Shown: positions 6,260-11,884 of the stretch, piece after piece | Layout of the letters: every line of letters begins with the position of its first letter | How positions within the stretch are numbered: position 1 is the first letter of the stretch | Assembly (NCBI GenBank): GCA_044464175.1 | Contig: JBIQLO010000120.1 | Location: forward strand, 1 to 11,884 | Direction: 5' to 3' | DNA from: JBIQLO01 sp044464175 | GTDB lineage: Bacteria; Planctomycetota; Phycisphaerae; Tepidisphaerales; Tepidisphaeraceae | Length of the DNA stretch: 11,884 bases | Program-made: the position numbers and the translations under genes | Notes under the pieces: generated by a model | What the model was told of the DNA's origin: nothing | The model's database searches: none | Seen by the model: the letters and a program-made list of their open reading frames with translations, nothing else

Positions 6260-7516
6260 TCACGGGCCGGGAGGGGCAAGCGTGATGTCGTCCAGGTCGA
6301 CCCGGCCGCGGACCAGGAAGGCCAGGGTGAGGTGGGTCGCCTCGGCGGGGGGCGTGCAGGTCAGGGTGAAGGTTTGCCATTGGGGCAAAACGGTCCGCCA
6401 GGTTTCCGCCGGCCGCGATGATTCCGGGGGCGCGACGGGGGAGCGCCCGCCCCGGCCGCCGTACTGGTTCAACTGCAGCCGGACCTCTCCTGAGCCGCGC
6501 GCCTTGAAAGTGATTTTCAGGGGCGCCTGGGCGGGGAGCTGAATCCGGGGGCTCAGGAGATACGCGACCAGCCCGGGATCGGTCGCCACAACCTGGGCAT
6601 GGTGCTTCCCCTGGGCAGACCCCTGGGATTGCCACCGGAGCGTGCCTTCGTAGCGCCCCTTGGCGTAGCGGAGCTGCCATTGATAGGGGGTCAGGCCGTC
6701 GGCGGTGTCTTCAAAACCGGCATTGAGCAGCAGTTGGCCCTTCTCCAGCTCGGCGTGCGGGCGGGGGAAGGCGCGGGCGTGGGGATCGGCGCCGACCATG
6801 GTGTTGAGGCGGTCGTTGAGCACGGCGGGGTAGGTCTGGCCGAAGGGGGTGCCGGCCAGGGGGACGGTTCCGTAGGTCAGGCTGTCGCCGAAGCAGACGA
6901 CGGTCTGGCCCGGCTGAATCTTGCCTTTGAAACTCTCGGCCACCAGCTCAGCCATCAGGCGATAGCCGTCGGTGGTGAAATGGACGCCGTCGGCGATCTG
7001 GACGTTCAGGAGATTGCGGATCATCGACTCCTTTGTCGCCTTGGAGTCGCCATGCCGGTTGACCAGCGCCCGCAGGTCGGCCAGATCGGTCTGGTTGGTC
7101 CTGGCCAGCTCGCGGACGATGGCATCGTATTTGAGAATATGGTCGTTGAGGCTCTCCTTGTAAGGATAGCCCTCCGGGTGCCGCCGGCGCACCAGGGATT
7201 CAATGATGGGGTGGGGCGTGATCAGGACGATGTGACCGATCCGGGCGGCGCGGGCCTGGTCGATCATCCACTGCAGATTGTCGCGGTAGGTTTCGGGGGG
7301 AAGAAGTTTGCCGGGGTTGACCGCATCGTTGATGCCGAAATAGATCACCAGATGCTGGGGATGGAACGGCAGCACATCGCGGTCGAAGCGCTGACGCCCC
7401 TGAAGGGAATTGTTGCCGCCGATCCCCTTGTTGAGGACGACGAGGGGCGCGGGGGCGGCCGCGGCGGCGGGGGCGATCAGGAGCAGGAAGGACAGAAGGG
7501 GAAGCAACGATTTCAT
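6260..7516 (-). CDS. Secreted SGNH/GDSL-type hydrolase with permuted catalytic blocks and C-terminal beta-sandwich, 418 aa
   Basis: SGNH hydrolases cleave ester bonds, often acetyl groups on glycans. A signal peptide is clear: Lys2, a Leu-rich core and APAAAAA near residue 22. The blocks then appear in an unusual order. Block II is NKGIGGN (29-35), block III is FGIND with Asn63, block V is DGVH (D176, H179), and only after it comes block I, VVCFGDSLTYG (206-216) with the catalytic Ser212. In a normal SGNH enzyme the GDS block is first and DxxH last, so this looks like a circular permutation. Residues 261-415 (NAGFED near 265, VDLDDI near 407) resemble a CBM4/9-like jelly roll. The ATG at 7516 has no strong Shine-Dalgarno, but the gene follows the PHP gene by 24 bases, so it is probably translated from the same message. 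It ends 29 bases from the convergent sulfatase. The esterase role in glycan breakdown is inferred. Confidence 0.85.
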   Translation of the reverse strand: MKSLLPLLSFLLLIAPAAAAAPAPLVVLNKGIGGNNSLQGRQRFDRDVLPFHPQHLVIYFGINDAVNPGKLLPPETYRDNLQWMIDQARAARIGHIVLITPHPIIESLVRRRHPEGYPYKESLNDHILKYDAIVRELARTNQTDLADLRALVNRHGDSKATKESMIRNLLNVQIADGVHFTTDGYRLMAELVAESFKGKIQPGQTVVCFGDSLTYGTVPLAGTPFGQTYPAVLNDRLNTMVGADPHARAFPRPHAELEKGQLLLNAGFEDTADGLTPYQWQLRYAKGRYEGTLRWQSQGSAQGKHHAQVVATDPGLVAYLLSPRIQLPAQAPLKITFKARGSGEVRLQLNQYGGRGGRSPVAPPESSRPAETWRTVLPQWQTFTLTCTPPAEATHLTLAFLVRGRVDLDDITLAPPGP

Positions 7517-7540
7517 GGCCCAAGGTTTAACCGATGCGCG

Positions 7541-9055
7541 CTACTCAAACCAGATGGGGCTGAGCCAGGCGGTCTGGCCGTCGCTCTGGGTGAGGCGCAG
7601 GTAGATGAATCCGGGGCCGGGACGGGCCGGGCGGAAGGAGTGGTCCAGCGCGCAGGTGAATTCGCTCACCGGCACCGCGCGGTGGATTTTCAGGGCGGGG
7701 GAGAGGAATCCACCGATGGGTTGGCCGACGGAGCGGCGGGCCAGGTCGGGCAGGGACTCGCTGAGCCGTCCGCTGTCCCACTCCACCTCCAGGCGGGTGG
7801 ATTCGCCCGCCTCCAGTTCCAGGAGGACCGACTGCGTGCCGCCGGCGTTGAAATGGGTGCCGCCGATGCCGCCGGCGGGGTTGGAGGCGGCGCGGCAGGT
7901 CCACTCGGTCTTTTGTTCATCCTGATGGAGAATCCGTTCGGTCGGCTCCTGGGCACTGTTGTCGTAACCGCTGTACCGGAAGCAGGGGGTGACGCCCAGC
8001 AGCCGGCCATCGCACACGCGGGCAGCGACGTGCCAGTGGGAGATACATCCCGTGCGGCCCCAGCCGGTTTCGACGCGGACCTTGTAGCGGCCGGGGGTGA
8101 ATTCCGACGTGGCGGGGGGGGCGGTCAGGCGATGGATGCGCCATTGGGGCGACGCCCCGATGCTGCCTTCGATCAGTTCCAGCTTGTCGATGGCGGCGGC
8201 GGCCTCCAGGCGGATCGACAGGGGCATTGATTCACGGCGGCGGAGGACCTGGCCGATGCCCGCGCCGTCCAGTTGCATCTCCGCCTGGATCTTTGCGCCG
8301 GTGGAGGCGATGGTGCGGCGGGCCAGGAGGGCCTCCCAGAGGCTTTGGCGGTCGAGGCGGTCGGCGAGGATGCCGGTGCGGCCGTGGCCGTAGTGGCCGG
8401 GGTAGCCATCGTGGCTGTCGGTGCCGGCGTAGAAGCCGAAGCGGTGGCCGGCCAGCAGGCCGGCGCGGAGTGTGGATTCCCCCAGGCGCGGGCCCATGGT
8501 GTGGTGGTATTCGTACGGGGCGTCATCCGCCTCGCCGGCGCCGTGGTTGGAGAAGATTTCGATCACGGGCGTGCGGCGGGGATGGAAGCAGTCCCAGTTG
8601 GCGCCGCGATGGCCTTTGGCGTAGCCGATGTGGTGGGGCAGGAGGATCGCCTCGCAGCCGGCGCAGCGCAGGGCCTGTTCCAGGGCGTCGGGGGAGTCGG
8701 CGTCGAGCAGGGGCATCTCATCGGCGCAGGCGTAGGCGTTGTGGTCGCCGTAGCGCATGGAGTGCCATTCGTAGGAGGGGAAGGTGGCGAAAGTGCCGGG
8801 CTGGTTGGCGGCGGCCAGCTCCTTGAGCAACCCGCCCCAGAACCGCTGCAGCTTGGCGAAGCCGGCCAGGTGCATGCAGAGGATGTTGTCGTAGTGGACG
8901 ATGTCCTGGGGCATGTCGGGCCAGAAGGCGTGGCCGGTGATGGCGCAGAAGTCCAGATGCTGGCGGGCGTTGGCCAGGGCGCGTCCGGGCGTGCCGTGGC
9001 CGTAGCTGACCGCGCAGTGGTTGTGGAGGTCGCCCCAGTAGATGGATTGGGTCAT
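7541..9055 (-). CDS. PHP-domain metal-dependent hydrolase (DUF3604-like), 504 aa
   Basis: PHP-fold proteins bind two or three metal ions and usually hydrolyse phosphoesters; the substrate of DUF3604-type members is not established to my knowledge. The start YWGDLHNHCAVSYG (residues 6-19) gives D9, H11 and H13. Further likely ligands are H42 in ITGHAFWPDM, E96 in PSYEWHS, H141-H142 in LLPHHIGYAKGHRG, and D213/H215 in YAGTDSHDGYPG; EIFSNHGAGE (166-175) is another conserved patch. These fill about residues 1-255. The remaining half (about 255-504) is beta-rich, without a signature I recognise, and probably forms one or two sandwich domains. No signal peptide is seen. The start is supported by AGGAAGG (9063-9069 on the + strand), seven bases before the ATG. 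It follows the carbonic anhydrase gene by 36 bases and precedes the SGNH gene by 24. Family call is firm, activity open. Confidence 0.85.
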   Translation of the reverse strand: MTQSIYWGDLHNHCAVSYGHGTPGRALANARQHLDFCAITGHAFWPDMPQDIVHYDNILCMHLAGFAKLQRFWGGLLKELAAANQPGTFATFPSYEWHSMRYGDHNAYACADEMPLLDADSPDALEQALRCAGCEAILLPHHIGYAKGHRGANWDCFHPRRTPVIEIFSNHGAGEADDAPYEYHHTMGPRLGESTLRAGLLAGHRFGFYAGTDSHDGYPGHYGHGRTGILADRLDRQSLWEALLARRTIASTGAKIQAEMQLDGAGIGQVLRRRESMPLSIRLEAAAAIDKLELIEGSIGASPQWRIHRLTAPPATSEFTPGRYKVRVETGWGRTGCISHWHVAARVCDGRLLGVTPCFRYSGYDNSAQEPTERILHQDEQKTEWTCRAASNPAGGIGGTHFNAGGTQSVLLELEAGESTRLEVEWDSGRLSESLPDLARRSVGQPIGGFLSPALKIHRAVPVSEFTCALDHSFRPARPGPGFIYLRLTQSDGQTAWLSPIWFE

Positions 9056-9091
9056 GGCGTCGCCTTCCTGGCAAAAGCGGGGGGGCCGGGG

Positions 9092-9658
9092 CTAGGCGCT
9101 GCCGTCGATGAGCAGGTCCAGCTGGCCGGTGGTGGGGTCGATGACCAGCCCGTTGACGACCACGTCGGCGGGGAGGAGGGGGTGGTGCTTGACGACGTCG
9201 ACGCTCTGGCGGACGGCCTCCTCCACGCGGTCGAAGCCGACGAGCCACTCTTTGGGCTTGATGCCGGCGTGGTCGAGGATGCGGATCGTCTCCTCGGGGA
9301 TGCCGCGGGCGCGGGCCTTTTCCAGGATTTTGCCCCCGTTGAGGCCGGTCATGCCGCAGCCGTGGTGGCCGACGATGCAGATTTCCCGGGCCCCCAAGTC
9401 ATAGACGGCCACGAGGATGCTTCGCATGATGCTGCCGAAGGGGTGGGAGACGACCGCGCCGGCGGTTTTGAGCAGCTTCACATCCCCGTTGCGCAGGTTC
9501 ATGGCGTGGGGGAGGAGCTCGACCAGTCGGCTGTCCATGCAGGTGACGACGACCAGGTGCTTGTTGGGGGGGGAGTCGGTCCGGAAGGGCTCGTACCGGC
9601 GCTCCTGAACGAAGGTGCGGTTGTGCTGGAGGATGCTGTTCAATAGGTGGGTGGGCAT
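9092..9658 (-). CDS. Beta-class carbonic anhydrase, 188 aa
   Basis: It interconverts CO2 and bicarbonate with a zinc ion in the cytoplasm. The two hallmark motifs are intact: CMDSR gives Cys40, Asp42 and Arg44, and HHGCG gives His98 and Cys101. Together these provide the three zinc ligands and the Asp/Arg dyad. The intervening segment, with LRNGDVKLLKTAGAVV (55-70) and the helix after HPFGS (72-76), is typical of the family. The length of 188 residues fits the short bacterial forms similar to Bacillus YtiB. ATG 9658 has no clear Shine-Dalgarno; a heptamer repeat and a purine-rich stretch lie just upstream. It sits between the second sulfatase (70-base gap) and the PHP gene (36-base gap), all read leftwards. 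A link to sulfated-glycan breakdown is not obvious; it may be a housekeeping gene caught in the cluster. Family identification is secure. Confidence 0.95.
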   Translation of the reverse strand: MPTHLLNSILQHNRTFVQERRYEPFRTDSPPNKHLVVVTCMDSRLVELLPHAMNLRNGDVKLLKTAGAVVSHPFGSIMRSILVAVYDLGAREICIVGHHGCGMTGLNGGKILEKARARGIPEETIRILDHAGIKPKEWLVGFDRVEEAVRQSVDVVKHHPLLPADVVVNGLVIDPTTGQLDLLIDGSA

Positions 9659-9670
9659 GGGGACATGTTA

Positions 9671-9714
9671 AATGGAAATTGGAAAATGGAAAAGGGAGGA
9701 GCGACGGAGCGACG
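9671..9714. repeat. Heptamer array followed by an octamer tandem duplication
   Basis: Four units of seven bases run from 9671 to 9698. Units one and three are AATGGAA, unit two has one change, and unit four has diverged. Immediately after, GAGCGACG is repeated twice without a gap (9699-9714). The array fills the gap between the carbonic anhydrase start (9658) and the second sulfatase stop (9729). It is AT-rich, while the flanking DNA is G-rich. Confidence 0.6.
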
Positions 9715-9728
9715 GAGGGGGGGTATTA

Positions 9729-11303
9729 TTACAGATTCAGGCGTTCGAGTTGTTCGGGCGGGGCGCCCGCCGCGCGGAGGGTGGCGCGCAGGGCGTTTTG
9801 CATCCGGCGGAGTTCCTGGGGGTGGGAGGGGGCGAGGTTGGTCAGTTCATTGGGGTCGGCGGCTTTGTCGCTGAGCCAGGTTTCGGTGGTCCAGGGTTTG
9901 GTGGCGGCGGGGCGGCGGCCGTCGGAAAAGGGCCCCAGTTCGATCCCCGGCATGAAGCGGCTGAGGCAGTAGTCGTGCCAGTGAAGGGGCTGGTTCGTTG
10001 CATCGGGCGCCTGGTGGAGAATCCACCGCCCATCGGTGATCGTGACGCTCTGGCCAAAGACGCCGCAGATCGCATGGTCGCGCGTGGGGGCGTTTTCATC
10101 TTCAAGCACCGGCAGGAGGTTGACGCCGTGGCGATCGGGGGGGCAGGGGCGATCGACGGCGGCCAGCACGGTGGGATAAATGTCGACCAGTTGCACCAGC
10201 TGGTCGCGGCGCTGGCCGTGGCCGAGGGTGGGATGGACCAAGATGAAGGGGATGTGGGCCACGGCATCGTGCTGGTGGGTCTGAAGCTTGCCGATGCGCC
10301 CGTGATCGCCGTTGTAGGTGCCGTGGTCGGAGCAGAAAATGACCAGTGTGTCTTTCCACAGGTCCAGGGCATCCATCTGATCCAGCAGCCGCCCCAGCCA
10401 CCGGTCGGTTAGGACCACCTGGGCGGCGTAGCGCGCCTGGGTGTTGCGCAGCTGGCGGGGGCTCATGTGCTTGTCCCACTTGTCATACGGCCCGGCCGAG
10501 GAGCCGTTGACCGAATACCCGGCCGGGTCGAACATTTTCACCAGTTCCTCGGGCGCATCCCACGGCTCATGCGGGGGGAAGCAGTCGATGTGCAGGTAAA
10601 AATCTTTATAGGTGTGATTGATCTTGAGCCACTCGGCGGCCTTGGTGAAAACCTGGGCGGGGTAGGTGTCTTTCTCCGAATGTTGAAACAGCGCCTTGTG
10701 GCGGTAGTGGCGTTCGAGCTTGGCGTGGAGGAACTGCGGCGGGCACGGAAAATCGATCGGGTCGGTGCGCCAGTTGTCGGCCTCCTGGCCGCGGATGAAC
10801 TCCACGCCGGTGTATCCCATGTGGTAGTTGCCCGAGCCCTGTTCCCAAAGATGGAAATGGTCGGTGATGAGCTGGCTGATGCGGGGAGAGGGGCCGGCGG
10901 CGGGCTGCTGCGGCGGGGCTTGGCCGGAATCTTCGGGCGGGCGCAGGGTGACCTGATCGGCCGGGGCGGCCAGGCCGCTGAGCATGCGGTGGATCGATTG
11001 ATTCGGCTCGCCGGAGACTTGGCGCGGCAGGTCGAGGTCGGTCTCGGCCAGCGGCCCCCAGCCGCGCTCGAGAAATTCATAGCGCCCGGTGTAGATGTCG
11101 CGCCGGGCGGGCATGCAGGGGCTGGAGCCGTGCCAGGCGTTGTTAAAGACGGTGCCGCGGGTGGCCAGGCGGTCCATGTTGGGGGTGGGGACGACCCAGT
11201 CGGGCTGCTGGGCGCTCCAGCATTGGTTGAGCGGGCGGCCGCCGGTGTAGGGGCCGCAGTGGTCGCGGCGGAGGGTGTCGCAGAGGATGACGATGCAGTT
11301 CAT
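9729..11303 (-). CDS. Second type I sulfatase, cytoplasmic type, with a Pro/Gln-rich insertion, 524 aa
   Basis: This is a sulfate-ester hydrolase of the same group as the sulfatase at 4737. The formylglycine motif is CMPARR at residues 63-68, with Cys63 the modified residue and T72-G73-R74 following. Asp9 in the N-terminal LCDT, HIDCFPPHEPW (H238-W248), and CSDHGTYNGDHG (D326-H327) with Lys339 fit the metal and sulfate site. The segments TDHFHLWE and FIRGQEADNW and the tail PPEQLERLNL have close counterparts in the other sulfatase. About 40 extra residues, roughly 98-140 and rich in Pro and Gln, lie in a loop the other copy lacks. No signal peptide. I chose ATG at 11303, where the conserved first strand begins; the open frame extends to 11564, but the added 87 residues are Arg/Pro-rich and look like translated spacer. 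No Shine-Dalgarno is visible. It may head the - strand transcript. Substrate and maturase are unknown. Confidence 0.93.
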   Translation of the reverse strand: MNCIVILCDTLRRDHCGPYTGGRPLNQCWSAQQPDWVVPTPNMDRLATRGTVFNNAWHGSSPCMPARRDIYTGRYEFLERGWGPLAETDLDLPRQVSGEPNQSIHRMLSGLAAPADQVTLRPPEDSGQAPPQQPAAGPSPRISQLITDHFHLWEQGSGNYHMGYTGVEFIRGQEADNWRTDPIDFPCPPQFLHAKLERHYRHKALFQHSEKDTYPAQVFTKAAEWLKINHTYKDFYLHIDCFPPHEPWDAPEELVKMFDPAGYSVNGSSAGPYDKWDKHMSPRQLRNTQARYAAQVVLTDRWLGRLLDQMDALDLWKDTLVIFCSDHGTYNGDHGRIGKLQTHQHDAVAHIPFILVHPTLGHGQRRDQLVQLVDIYPTVLAAVDRPCPPDRHGVNLLPVLEDENAPTRDHAICGVFGQSVTITDGRWILHQAPDATNQPLHWHDYCLSRFMPGIELGPFSDGRRPAATKPWTTETWLSDKAADPNELTNLAPSHPQELRRMQNALRATLRAAGAPPEQLERLNL

Positions 11304-11313
11304 GGGGCGCGGG

Positions 11314-11334
11314 TTGTGGGTTGCTAGTTGTTGG
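11314..11334. repeat. Three tandem heptamers, consensus TTGYNNG
   Basis: Three consecutive units of seven bases each begin with TTG; the first is TTGTGGG. The array begins 11 bases upstream of the second sulfatase start codon, where a Shine-Dalgarno would be expected, and would be in the leader of that message, read there as a C/A-rich sequence. Confidence 0.45.
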
Positions 11335-11487
11335 TTTCCGGCGGCCGGGGGCCGGTTATACCATGAAGGGGGCGGGGGACGAAGGAAAAAGCGAGCGTGC
11401 CGGGAACGCCCGGGCGATCGACGGGCCACCTCGGAGGGGCGGCGGGGGGGTGCTGCGCGGGGGCGGGATGCCCCGAAGAAATTTTGC

Positions 11488-11507
11488 CACAGATGAACAC
11501 GGATCGG
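11488..11507. repeat. Ten-base tandem repeat, CACAGATGAA-type
   Basis: CACAGATGAA (11488-11497) is followed directly by the related unit CACGGATCGG (11498-11507), with six of ten bases equal. From memory, similar CACAGATNAACACGGAT strings recur between genes in several bacterial genomes, including PVC-group ones. Whether it is repeated in this genome cannot be seen here. Confidence 0.45.
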
Positions 11508-11605
11508 AGAAGAGGGCGGTAAAGATCCGCATAACCCCAGAGCTGCGCCACGGCGGGCGTCCACCTTGCACTGGTCCGGCGAGTACCGCGACCTGTGGCA
11601 CCCAA

Positions 11606-11884
11606 CTAAAGTCCCTTCCTACTGTTCCCCATTATTTCGGTGACCCCGGGCCATATCTTCTCCGCATTGGTTAACCATATGATACCGGCTATACACCATG
11701 GCCAAAACATGAAATCCGTAATGGCAAAAGTCACTTTCTCATAGCGGTACATTTGCCAATACGTCTCTTTGCTGACCTGCGTGTATTGGCCGTGTTCTCC
11801 AACGAAATACTTGCCGTTTTTGACCTTTCCAAGAGTGGCCTCGCCACCGATGGACAGACCCATGCCAATGCAAAGGAGAAAATT
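11606..11884 (-). CDS. Small membrane or exported protein, 5' truncated at the right edge
   Basis: I do not recognise a named family. The frame is open to the right edge, giving 92 visible codons before TAG at 11606-11608. The residues before the first Met (NFLLCIG) continue a hydrophobic run through MGLSIGG, so this looks like the end of a signal peptide or first membrane helix, and the true start is beyond the window; ATG 11863 also lacks a Shine-Dalgarno. The middle part has a Gly/Tyr/Lys motif (LGKVKNGKYFVGEHGQYTQV) and then SKETYWQMYRYEK. A second hydrophobic segment follows, about ITDFMFWPWCIAGIIWL, and then a short polar tail. A small protein with one exposed domain between two membrane passes fits. 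Its codons are clearly AT-richer than those of the neighbouring sulfatase, which suggests a different origin or expression class. Confidence 0.6.
   Translation of the reverse strand, partial: NFLLCIGMGLSIGGEATLGKVKNGKYFVGEHGQYTQVSKETYWQMYRYEKVTFAITDFMFWPWCIAGIIWLTNAEKIWPGVTEIMGNSRKGL

Larger units (their letters stand above)
11304..11605. other. Gene-free stretch between the second sulfatase and the right-edge gene
   Basis: No convincing gene is seen. The stretch holds a heptamer array (11314-11334) and a 10-base tandem repeat (11488-11507), annotated separately. On the - strand TATAAC (11355-11360 on +) could be the -10 of a promoter for the sulfatase, about 50 bases from its ATG, but no good -35 is present. 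The middle part (11360-11480) is very GC-rich with several short inverted repeats and G runs. All overlapping open frames look like random Arg/Pro/Gly-rich translations. Confidence 0.4.

Noticed and set aside
6599..8230. 543-codon open frame on the + strand
   Set aside because: It is antisense to the SGNH and PHP genes, which carry clear motifs on the - strand. The product is a Gly/Ala/Val-rich translation typical of the opposite strand of GC-rich genes.
8273..9646. 457-codon open frame on the + strand
   Set aside because: It covers the PHP and carbonic anhydrase genes on the wrong strand, shows no domain, and has biased composition caused by GC-rich codon positions.
10467..11327. 286-codon open frame on the + strand
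   Set aside because: Antisense to the second sulfatase, whose CMPAR and SDHG motifs are intact on the - strand.
11304..11564. 87-residue N-terminal extension of the second sulfatase
   Set aside because: The added part is Arg/Pro-rich and overlaps repeat sequences. The family begins directly with the strand MNCIVILCDT at 11303.
1..11884. CRISPR array, tRNA, rRNA, transposase or integrase
   Set aside because: No regularly spaced 25-40 base repeats with unique spacers, no cloverleaf with a CCA-type end, and no recombinase motifs were seen on either strand by reading.

Overview
The window is GC-rich bacterial DNA with long G runs on the + strand, also where the genes lie on the - strand. Cytoplasmic-type sulfatases, Gfo/Idh/MocA oxidoreductases, DUF3604 PHP proteins and SGNH esterases together are typical of glycan-degrading members of the PVC group. 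A planctomycete-like source (Planctomycetota or Lentisphaerota) is my best inference; no rRNA or other marker is present to prove it.

Layout. At 1-786 (+) is the 3' end of a proton-conducting antiporter/complex I-like membrane subunit. From 787 to 1252 there is a less GC-rich gap with a good sigma70-type promoter (927-954), a 40-codon secreted or membrane microprotein with a strong Shine-Dalgarno (1030-1152), and phased short repeats. A predicted ankyrin-repeat lipoprotein follows (1253-2479, +). Next is a TRIC/YicG-type membrane protein (2665-3285, +), with a near-identical palindromic element on each side (2551-2572 and 3301-3320). A Gfo/Idh/MocA oxidoreductase (3318-4514, -) is divergent from a first sulfatase (4737-6230, +). 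The rest is a - strand series read from right to left: second sulfatase (9729-11303), beta-carbonic anhydrase (9092-9658), PHP/DUF3604 protein (7541-9055) and secreted SGNH hydrolase with a C-terminal beta-sandwich (6260-7516). The gaps are 70, 36 and 24 bases, so co-transcription is plausible. The right edge holds the 3' part of a small, AT-richer membrane protein gene (11606-11884, -).

How the genes may work together (inference). Two sulfatases without signal peptides, a sugar-type oxidoreductase, a metal-dependent PHP hydrolase and an exported esterase suggest breakdown of a sulfated and perhaps acylated glycan, with de-esterification outside the cytoplasm and desulfation and oxidation inside it. 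No transporter, regulator, glycoside hydrolase or sulfatase-maturing enzyme is in the window, so they would have to be elsewhere.

Most unusual points. The SGNH hydrolase has its catalytic blocks in a permuted order, with the GDS serine block after the DxxH block. Several intergenic gaps carry short arrays with a 7-base period. A repeated palindrome supplies the stop codon of the oxidoreductase gene.
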